From assembly GCF_000759885.1 (NCBI RefSeq), contig NZ_JNAH01000003.1:124001-188000 (forward strand): a DNA stretch of 64,000 bases, read 5' to 3'. The stretch comes from Prochlorococcus marinus str. GP2 (lineage in GTDB: Bacteria > Cyanobacteriota > Cyanobacteriia > PCC-6307 > Cyanobiaceae). The notes beneath the pieces were generated by a model. The model saw only the letters and a list, made by a program, of their open reading frames with translations, did not search any database and was not told where the DNA came from. Shown piece after piece: positions 58,226 through 64,000 of the stretch; position 1 is the first letter of the stretch, and the number at the start of each line of letters is the position of its first letter. The translations under genes and the position numbers were made by a program.

Positions 58226-58621
58226 TTACTTAAGTGTAACTTTACCGCCAGCTTCTTCAATCTCTTTCTTTAAAGATTCAGCATCTGCTTTAGCAATTCC
58301 CTCTTTTACTGTTTTTGGTGCAGACTCAACAAGAGCTTTTGCATCGCCAAGACCTAGACCAGTTGCATTTCTCACAACTTTAAGGACTTTGATTTTTGCA
58401 GCTGCATCAAAGCTTTCGAGAACTACATCAAATTCAGTTTTTTCTTCAGCAGCGCCACCATCTGCGTCACCGCCAGCTGCTCCTGGAGCCGCCATTACTA
58501 CACCTGCAGAAGCTGCAGCAGATACACCAAAAGCCTCTTCAATTTGCTTTACAAGCTCAGATGCTTCTAAAAGTGATAGAGATTTTAATGATTCAAGAAT
58601 TTCTTCAGTTTTTGCGGACAT
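58226..58621 (-). CDS. rplL: 50S ribosomal protein L7/L12
   Basis: Acidic stalk protein, present in several copies on L10 and recruiting elongation factors. The 131-residue protein has the N-terminal dimerisation domain (1-35), a flexible Ala/Gly hinge (about 36-60) and the C-terminal domain with [19 protein letters not shown] and [16 protein letters not shown] content is visibly higher than neighbours because of the Ala-rich hinge. It lies 28 bases after rplJ and is the last gene of the ribosomal cluster. Confidence 0.98.
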
Positions 58622-58649
58622 TTTCTTAAAAGTTAATTAGGGTTTGAAT

Positions 58650-59177
58650 TTAAGATTCTGATTTTTCAGAATGTTGTTTAAGTGATCTAGCAAGTCCAGA
58701 AGGCACTTCATTGATAGAGATCGCAATTTTTGTTGCTATGCCATTTAGAGCGCCAGCAATTTTTGCCATCAATACTTCTTTAGATGGAAGACTCGCAATT
58801 TCTTTTATTTCAGAATCGCTAAGAAGTCTGCCTTCAAATAAAGCTCCTTTGGTTTCGGATTTTTTGGTGTCTTTTTGAAAAGATTGGATCGCTTTTACAG
58901 CACCACCCACATCTTCTTTAATTAAGACAAAAGCATTTGTTCCGGTCAGTAAAGATTCAAGATCGTTCCAATTACTATTTCCATCAATAGCTTTACGCAT
59001 TAATGAATTTTTAGTAACTTTGCAGATGCCATTAGTTGTTTGCAATCTAGATCGCAAATCTGACATCTCTTTGATAGTTAAACCTTTATAGTCAAGAACT
59101 ACAGCCATTTCCGAGTCGTTTAATAGAGATTTAATCTCAGTAACGATTTGTTGCTTATTCTCTAGTGTTCGGCCCAT
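58650..59177 (-). CDS. rplJ: 50S ribosomal protein L10
   Basis: Base of the L7/L12 stalk. The 175-residue protein has the N-terminal rRNA-binding half with [19 protein letters not shown] (about 29-47) and NSLMRKAI, and a C-terminal helix that binds L12. It is preceded by a 192-base structured region with a likely promoter (see 59183-59359), so L10-L12 can be made apart from the upstream secE-rplA genes. Feedback by L10 on this leader is expected. Confidence 0.97.
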   Translation of the reverse strand: MGRTLENKQQIVTEIKSLLNDSEMAVVLDYKGLTIKEMSDLRSRLQTTNGICKVTKNSLMRKAIDGNSNWNDLESLLTGTNAFVLIKEDVGGAVKAIQSFQKDTKKSETKGALFEGRLLSDSEIKEIASLPSKEVLMAKIAGALNGIATKIAISINEVPSGLARSLKQHSEKSES

Positions 59178-59182
59178 TGTTG

Positions 59183-59359
59183 TTTTTTGGATCGTAATTT
59201 AGGGAGAGCAGGAAATGCGGCAAAGTCCTTTTTAAAAGAGGCCGCTTTTATTAGATCCAAAAAAGAAATAATTAAGACGATTCCTCGGTAGGAATTTAAA
59301 ATTTAGAATAACTAAATAAACCTACTTTCTTTGGCCGTATTATTGCATTTTAAATTATA
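59183..59359 (-). promoter_or_regulatory. rplJ leader with three stems (L10-type) and upstream -10 box
   Basis: The 192-base rplA-rplJ gap holds a TATAAT (minus strand, 59354-59359), then a hairpin ATTCCT / AGGAAT (59280-59295), then a large stem TTTTTTGGATC / GATCCAAAAAA (59183-59193 with 59254-59264) that encloses the stem GCGGC / GCCGC (59217-59221, 59241-59245), ending just before the rplJ ATG. Position and shape fit the L10 ribosomal leader family. The outer stem ends a few bases before the start, so it could affect initiation. The fold is read by eye. Confidence 0.7.
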
Positions 59360-59369
59360 CTACACAGAG

Positions 59370-60077
59370 TTAACCTTCAGGTTGGTAATCTTGTACAGCA
59401 TTTATGTCTACTTGAACTGAAGGCCCCATTGTTGAAGTAACATAAAAAGTTTTCCAATATTTTCCCTTAGCTCCACTTGGTTTATTTTTATCAATTGAAT
59501 CTTGTAAGGTTTTTAAATTGTCAAATAGAGCCTCTTTTGAGAAACTTGCTTTTCCAAAGCGTACGTGAACTATACCCGCCTTATCTGCTCTAAATTCGAG
59601 CTTACCAGCCTTGAATTCTTTTATTGCATTAGCAATATCATTAGTTACGGTCCCAGCTTTAGGATTAGGCATTAAACCTCTAGGTCCTAAAACTCTTCCT
59701 AATTTTGCAACCTTTGGCATCATATCTGGAGTTGCAATAAGTAGATCGAAATCCATATTACCTTTGTTGATGCTTTCCACAAGATCCTCTTCGCCAAATA
59801 GATCTGCACCAGCAACCTTAGCTTTAGATACATTCTCACCGCTTGTGATTACTGCGATTTTGATGCTTTGGCCAGTACCATGTGGTAATGCAACCGTGGT
59901 CCTTAATTGTTGATCAGTATATTTTGGATCAATACCTAAACGAATGTGCGCTTCAATAGTTTCATCAAATTTTGCATTAGCATTCTCCTTGATAATACTA
60001 AGAGCTTCAAGTGGGGGGTAAATGCGATCTTCTATCTTTGTTGATAGAGCCGCCATTCTTTTTGAAAGTTTTTTCAT
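59370..60077 (-). CDS. rplA: 50S ribosomal protein L1
   Basis: Forms the L1 stalk and in many bacteria represses its own operon. The 235-residue protein starts [16 protein letters not shown]. It has TVALPHGTG (about 61-69), [16 protein letters not shown] (about 128-143), the RNA-binding [15 protein letters not shown] (about 162-176) and a C-terminal TMGPSVQVD. It follows rplK by 66 bases, where a hairpin is found (60087-60116). Confidence 0.97.
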   Translation of the reverse strand: MKKLSKRMAALSTKIEDRIYPPLEALSIIKENANAKFDETIEAHIRLGIDPKYTDQQLRTTVALPHGTGQSIKIAVITSGENVSKAKVAGADLFGEEDLVESINKGNMDFDLLIATPDMMPKVAKLGRVLGPRGLMPNPKAGTVTNDIANAIKEFKAGKLEFRADKAGIVHVRFGKASFSKEALFDNLKTLQDSIDKNKPSGAKGKYWKTFYVTSTMGPSVQVDINAVQDYQPEG

Positions 60078-60086
60078 AGTAATTTT

Positions 60087-60116
60087 GGGTGCAATCGGTT
60101 ATTAACTAACCTCCCC
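60087..60116 (-). promoter_or_regulatory. Candidate L1-type leader hairpin before rplA
   Basis: GGTTA / TAACC (60097-60111) forms a 5-bp stem with a 5-base loop, flanked by GGG (60087-60089) and CCC (60113-60115) that could extend it as an outer stem with an internal loop. It lies 10-40 bases before the rplA ATG. An asymmetric internal loop in a short stem is the general form of L1-binding mRNA sites. The match is by shape only. Confidence 0.4.
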
Positions 60117-60143
60117 TAAATAGTGAGCAATTTTGTCTTGAAT

Positions 60144-60569
60144 TCAATCAGTAATAGAAACGCCCATATTACGAGCAGTACCTTCAATTACTTTCATTGC
60201 TGATTCAACACTAGAACAGTTTAGATCAGGAAGCTTAGTTTTGGCTATTTCTTCTAATTGAGCTTTACTTATATTCCCAACAGAGCCTTTTGCGGATTCA
60301 CCTGATCCTTTCTCAATACCAGCCGCTTTTGTTATTAAGACAGAAGCAGGAGGTGTTTTTGTGATAAAAGTAAAGCTTCTATCTTCAAAAACAGAAATCT
60401 CAACTGGAATTACAAAACCTGCTTTATCTTGTGTCCTTGCATTGTATTCTTTACAAAATGCCATGATATTGACACCATGTTGTCCTAAAGCTGGACCTAC
60501 AGGAGGAGCAGGATTTGCTTTGCCTGCTTGTAGAGCAAGCTTGATAACTGCAACAATTTTTTTTGCCAT
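60144..60569 (-). CDS. rplK: 50S ribosomal protein L11
   Basis: GTPase-centre protein binding 23S rRNA. The 141-residue protein has the signature [21 protein letters not shown] (about 10-30), then [15 protein letters not shown] and the C-terminal [20 protein letters not shown]. It comes after nusG by 67 bases and before rplA in the standard order secE-nusG-rplK-rplA-rplJ-rplL. Confidence 0.98.
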   Translation of the reverse strand: MAKKIVAVIKLALQAGKANPAPPVGPALGQHGVNIMAFCKEYNARTQDKAGFVIPVEISVFEDRSFTFITKTPPASVLITKAAGIEKGSGESAKGSVGNISKAQLEEIAKTKLPDLNCSSVESAMKVIEGTARNMGVSITD

Positions 60570-60636
60570 TAGATTAGAGAATTTAAGCTGAAGTAGAAAA
60601 TCATAATTTTACTCGATAAACAAGAACTATTTGAAA

Positions 60637-61248
60637 TTAATTTTGTTTATTGATTTGGGAGAATTCTAATTCTACAGGAGTCTCGCGCCCAAATATTGAA
60701 AGTAGTGCTTTTAATTTATTTCTTTCCCCGGAAACTTCTATGACTTCTCCCTGGAAATCTTTGAATGGACCACTAGTTACTATGATTCTATCTTTTTCTT
60801 CAATATCTAATTTAATTACAGCTTTTTTCTCTGATGCGCGCTTAAAGATTCTATTAACTTCTTGTCTGGATAATGGTCTAGGTTTGATATGACCTCGCGA
60901 TCTTCCATTGCCTCTACCGTCTTCAGCACCAACAAAGTTAATTACATTTGGAGTACTTTTTACAGCCATCATTGTATCTTCATCCAAAATCATTCTGACA
61001 AGCACATAACCCGGGAAAACTTTTTCTTCAGTAGTTTGTCTACTTCCATCTTTTTTTAATTTAATTCCAGGAGTTTGGGGAATTTCAATTTCAATGATCC
61101 TATTATTAACTCCCAAAGTTACTGATCTCTGCTCAAGTGTAGCTTTTACTTTTTTTTCACAGCTTGAAGCTACTTGAACTGCATACCATCTTGCGATGCT
61201 AGTATTTGCTCTTGAAGAGGCAGGGCTGGTATTTAATTCATTACTCAT
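60637..61248 (-). CDS. nusG: Transcription termination/antitermination factor NusG
   Basis: Binds RNA polymerase and tunes elongation and Rho activity. The 203-residue protein has the NGN domain (starting at WYAVQVASSCEKKV, 21-34; VFPGYVLVRM) and a C-terminal KOW domain (about 150-180, DRIIVTSGPFKDFQGEVIEV). The 20-residue N-terminal tail and the loop at DGRGNGRSRGHIKP (about 112-125) are longer than in E. coli. Lies between secE and rplK. Confidence 0.96.
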   Translation of the reverse strand: MSNELNTSPASSRANTSIARWYAVQVASSCEKKVKATLEQRSVTLGVNNRIIEIEIPQTPGIKLKKDGSRQTTEEKVFPGYVLVRMILDEDTMMAVKSTPNVINFVGAEDGRGNGRSRGHIKPRPLSRQEVNRIFKRASEKKAVIKLDIEEKDRIIVTSGPFKDFQGEVIEVSGERNKLKALLSIFGRETPVELEFSQINKQN

Positions 61249-61299
61249 TTTTTTCTGGGAGCTTAATTAAGATTTTTATAAATGGATATGAGGGATAAT

Positions 61300-61542
61300 T
61301 CAACGAAAAATTTGTGAGGCTGCCCATCCATAGAATCTGCTGACAGATGCTATGGCTGCCGCAGAAAAGGATACCATAATTATAACCGCTACAGATTCAC
61401 TAAAAAGTTGTTGTTTATTTGGCCAAACGACAAGTTTAAGTTCATCGTAGGTAGATCTAAAAAAATTATTATTTTTTTTAGGCTCTTCAATTTCAGTAGA
61501 ATCCTTTTTTAGAGGTTCTTTATTAGTAGTAGGACTTGTCAC
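61300..61542 (-). CDS. secE: Preprotein translocase subunit SecE
   Basis: Small essential subunit of the SecYEG channel. The 80-residue protein has a polar N-terminus, the conserved amphipathic segment FFRSTYDELKLVVWPNKQQL (27-46) and one transmembrane helix (about 50-68). Single-helix SecE of this size is standard for cyanobacteria and Gram-positives. It lies upstream of nusG and downstream of the ClpB-type gene. Confidence 0.95.
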   Translation of the reverse strand: MTSPTTNKEPLKKDSTEIEEPKKNNNFFRSTYDELKLVVWPNKQQLFSESVAVIIMVSFSAAAIASVSRFYGWAASQIFR

Positions 61543-61602
61543 GAAATTTATTGGAATTAAGCTTTATGCTTTGACTTTTATTTTAGCTTATTGATTTACT
61601 CC

Positions 61603-64000
61603 TCAGCTAGGTTTGAAAACAATCTCATCTTTTTTAACGGGATTAAGTTGAATTGTAATATTTTTTTTGTTTCTAAAGTTAGCCTCTAAAAGTTTTGTAG
61701 CTAGAGGATTTTCTATTTGTCTTCTAAGTTCCCTGCTAAGTGGCCTAGCACCATATTCAGGTTCGTAAGAATCGTTTGCAATTTTATTGATAACTGTTTT
61801 GTCTATAGTGATATTTATTTTCTGTTCAAGTAGCAGATTTTTTAAATCTTCTGTTTGTAAAATAATTATTTTTTGAAGTTCATCAAGAGATAATGGATCA
61901 AACTTGACTACTTCGTCAATTCTATTTAAAAATTCCGGTCTAAAAATAGAAGACAATGTATTGCTAATAGAATCATTTAGAGTTTGTTGGTCTTTTTTTG
62001 ACTTTCCTTCACTTTTAGAAATCTTTTGGGAATATTCGAGTATAGATTTACCCGCTAGGTTACTAGTCATAATGATTACTGTATTTTTGAAGTCTACAGT
62101 TCTTCCTTGAGAGTCCGTTAATCTTCCTTCATCTAAGACTTGCAAAAGTATATTAAAAACTTCTGTATGTGCTTTTTCTATCTCATCAAGAAGTATTACT
62201 GAATAGGGTTTGCGTCTTACGGCTTCAGTTAATTGCCCTCCCTCTTCATAGCCAACATAACCTGGAGGCGCCCCCAATAGTCTTGCTACAGCATTTTTCT
62301 CCATATATTCACTCATATCTAATCTTAAAAGAGCGTCTTCTTCATCAAATAAAGCTGTTGCAAGAGATTTTGCTAATTCTGTTTTGCCAACACCTGTTGG
62401 ACCCATAAATAAAAAAGATCCAATAGGCCTTTTGGGACTTTTCATGCCAACACGAGCTCTTCTTATTGCAGCAGAAACAGCTTCTATAGCTTTTTTTTGT
62501 CCAATAACTTTACCACTTAGTTCTGTTTCTAGATTTACTAATTTCTTACGTTCATTTGAGACTACTTTAGATATTGGAATGCCTGTTATTTTTGAGATAA
62601 CATCAGCAATATCATCAGGCTCAACTTGATATTTAAAGGGAAAATTTCTATTTTTCTTTACTTTATCAAAGTTCTCTTCAACTTTTTGTATTTCATCCTC
62701 TATTGCACTTAACTCTTCTTCAAGCTTTTCTAAAAAATTCATATCATTTGCAATCTCCAAATTAGACTTATCTTTAATTTGTTTTGTTAGCTTCTCTTCT
62801 TCTTTCATCAAAATTGATAATTGCTCCATTTCTTCGAGCAAATTATTCCAATTGTCGCAGAGAACATTCAATTTTGCCTCTGATTGTTGCCTCATATTCA
62901 ATAGCTTTTCTTGAGCTTCGATATTTTCTCCTTGCAAATTATTAAGTTTTTCATCAATAGTATGAAGTTTGTTTTCTTGTTGGAGAATTATTTGAGGCTT
63001 ATTATTAGCCTCAATTTTTAACTGTGCAGCTGCTTCATCAATTAAATCTATTGCTTTATCAGGTAGACATTTATCGCTGATATATCTGTCGGCCAATTTT
63101 GCAGAATAATTTACAGCCTCTTCAGAAATTCTTATACCATGATGTGATTCATATTTTTTTTTGATACCTTGCAGAATTTTTGCGCTCAATTCAACTGTAG
63201 GTTCAGTAACAGCTATCTTTTGAAAGCAATTATTTAATGCCTGATCTTTTTCAATAGTTTCGCGAAATTTCTCAGGTGTTGTTGTACCAATACATCTAAG
63301 TTCTCCCTCAGCTAGTAAGGGTTTTAAGATGTTGCTAATGTCGGTAGAAGATCTATCAGAACTTAATATTGAGTGAATTTCATCAATAAATAGAATCATT
63401 CCTTGGCTTGGATCTTTTAGTTCCTGAAGTATTAAGCTTAGTCGTTCCTCTAGTTGGCCTCTAAATTTTGTCCCAGAAACTAAAGCGCCTATGTCAAGTG
63501 AAATAATTTTAAGGTCTCTTAAAGAACCAGGAACTTTTTTGTCTACAATTAGCTGGGCAAGTAATTTTGCAATTGAGGTTTTACCAACTCCAGGATTGCC
63601 TATAAGTATTGGATTATTTTTGTTTCTTCTGCATAGTACCCTCATTACATTATTGATCTCATTTTCTCTTCCTATAACGGGATCTAGTAAGCCTTTTTTT
63701 GCTGATTCTGTTAAATCATTTCCATAAATTGAAAGAGCATTTTCATCTTTTCCAACTTGTGTTTTTGTTTCAATTTGAAGTTCACTTTTAGGTAATGGAA
63801 CATTAGCTTTTTTTGATTTTTCTTCTTCAACTAAAGTCTCTATGTTTGATTCAAAATTAGATTGATTATTTATCTCAATTACATTTTTGTAATTAATAGA
63901 ATCTTTTGGTGGATTAATATTTGGGAAAAACTTTAATTCTTCCTCTAATTTTTCCATTGAAAGATTGCCTTCCTCAAAAACATAATTTCCAATTCTTAAA
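61603..64000 (-). CDS. clpB: ClpB-type AAA+ ATPase (Hsp100), 5' end outside window
   Basis: Hsp100 disaggregase-type ATPase. The frame stays open to the window edge, so the N-terminal part is missing (first visible residues LRIGNYVFEEGNLS, then MEKLEE at 63957). The first nucleotide-binding domain has Walker A GNPGVGKT and FIDEIHSIL. A coiled-coil middle domain (about residues 322-430 after that Met) is the ClpB mark. The second domain has GPTGVGKT, the pore loop GYVGYEEGG and ILLDEIEKAH. No ClpP-docking loop is obvious. The linker is unusual, so this may be a ClpB2-type paralogue and not the heat-shock ClpB1. Confidence 0.9.
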   Translation of the reverse strand, partial: LRIGNYVFEEGNLSMEKLEEELKFFPNINPPKDSINYKNVIEINNQSNFESNIETLVEEEKSKKANVPLPKSELQIETKTQVGKDENALSIYGNDLTESAKKGLLDPVIGRENEINNVMRVLCRRNKNNPILIGNPGVGKTSIAKLLAQLIVDKKVPGSLRDLKIISLDIGALVSGTKFRGQLEERLSLILQELKDPSQGMILFIDEIHSILSSDRSSTDISNILKPLLAEGELRCIGTTTPEKFRETIEKDQALNNCFQKIAVTEPTVELSAKILQGIKKKYESHHGIRISEEAVNYSAKLADRYISDKCLPDKAIDLIDEAAAQLKIEANNKPQIILQQENKLHTIDEKLNNLQGENIEAQEKLLNMRQQSEAKLNVLCDNWNNLLEEMEQLSILMKEEEKLTKQIKDKSNLEIANDMNFLEKLEEELSAIEDEIQKVEENFDKVKKNRNFPFKYQVEPDDIADVISKITGIPISKVVSNERKKLVNLETELSGKVIGQKKAIEAVSAAIRRARVGMKSPKRPIGSFLFMGPTGVGKTELAKSLATALFDEEDALLRLDMSEYMEKNAVARLLGAPPGYVGYEEGGQLTEAVRRKPYSVILLDEIEKAHTEVFNILLQVLDEGRLTDSQGRTVDFKNTVIIMTSNLAGKSILEYSQKISKSEGKSKKDQQTLNDSISNTLSSIFRPEFLNRIDEVVKFDPLSLDELQKIIILQTEDLKNLLLEQKINITIDKTVINKIANDSYEPEYGARPLSRELRRQIENPLATKLLEANFRNKKNITIQLNPVKKDEIVFKPS

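Noticed and set aside
58200-58640. Plus-strand ORF of 146 codons over rplL
   Set aside because: Mirror of the Ala-rich rplL codons; Ser/Pro/Ala low-complexity translation.

Overview
The window is AT-rich (GC around 30% by eye), gene-dense chromosomal DNA from a marine picocyanobacterium. Its content points to a high-light Prochlorococcus: cyanobacterial NDH-1 subunits (M, F, D, E, G, I, A, H), plant-type carotenoid desaturation genes (crtB, crtP, a Z-ISO-like isomerase), chlM, the phylloquinone genes menA/C/E/F/I, rbcR, ycf34, a PedR-like regulator, very short intergenic spaces, few Shine-Dalgarno sequences, and many overlapping or abutting gene ends. The exact strain cannot be fixed from the sequence alone. 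No tRNA or rRNA gene, transposon, prophage, CRISPR array or genomic island was seen. This is conserved core genome, not accessory DNA.

Layout. 1-5.0 kb: tsaB and ycf34 (minus), cca and an RRM protein (plus), crtP-crtB (minus). 5.1-12.6 kb: ndhM, a DUF3172 protein, rbcR (minus), the Z-ISO-like gene, ndhF, ndhD and scpA. 12.6-22.2 kb: a sugar nucleotidyltransferase, metF, pedR, then a long minus-strand run gltA, ndhA-I-G-E, nadK, CYTH and a 61-residue protein, with a lipoprotein-like or membrane-anchored unknown upstream. 22.3-29.1 kb: rhodanese, trpB, SUI1, cysC, purE, chlM, a response regulator, a cysteine desulfurase, rsmH. 29.2-35.4 kb: ndhH followed by the phylloquinone block menI, menE-menC-menA, menF. 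35.4-46 kb: gshB-grxC, prfB (programmed +1 frameshift), DUF3285, ybeY, dgkA, trpG, an MBL-fold protein, hisC-argS-nadC, mnmE, DUF2062. 46-58 kb: spoT/rel, a double ABC ATPase, rbgA-rluD, pgk, an unknown exported protein, murG, a cobC/cobD-type decarboxylase, pyrD, rnhA. 58-64 kb: the ribosomal/elongation cluster secE-nusG-rplK-rplA-rplJ-rplL, preceded by a ClpB-type ATPase cut by the window edge.

How it works together. Much of the window serves photosynthesis and electron flow: NDH-1 (cyclic electron flow, respiration, CO2 uptake), carotenoid and chlorophyll synthesis, and phylloquinone for photosystem I. Likely regulators of these functions lie among them: RbcR (LysR type), a PedR-like redox regulator and a NarL-type response regulator. 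The rest is housekeeping.

No clearly new multi-gene system was found. The most useful second-look items are the scpA reading frame, which lacks any normal start codon for its conserved N-terminus; a perfect LysR-type dyad between rbcR and the Z-ISO-like gene; an RNA hairpin that may sequester the tsaB ribosome binding site; structured leaders before rplJ and rplA; an MBL-fold protein without its metal motif; and the tandem repeat plus hairpin upstream of a conserved-looking 61-residue protein.
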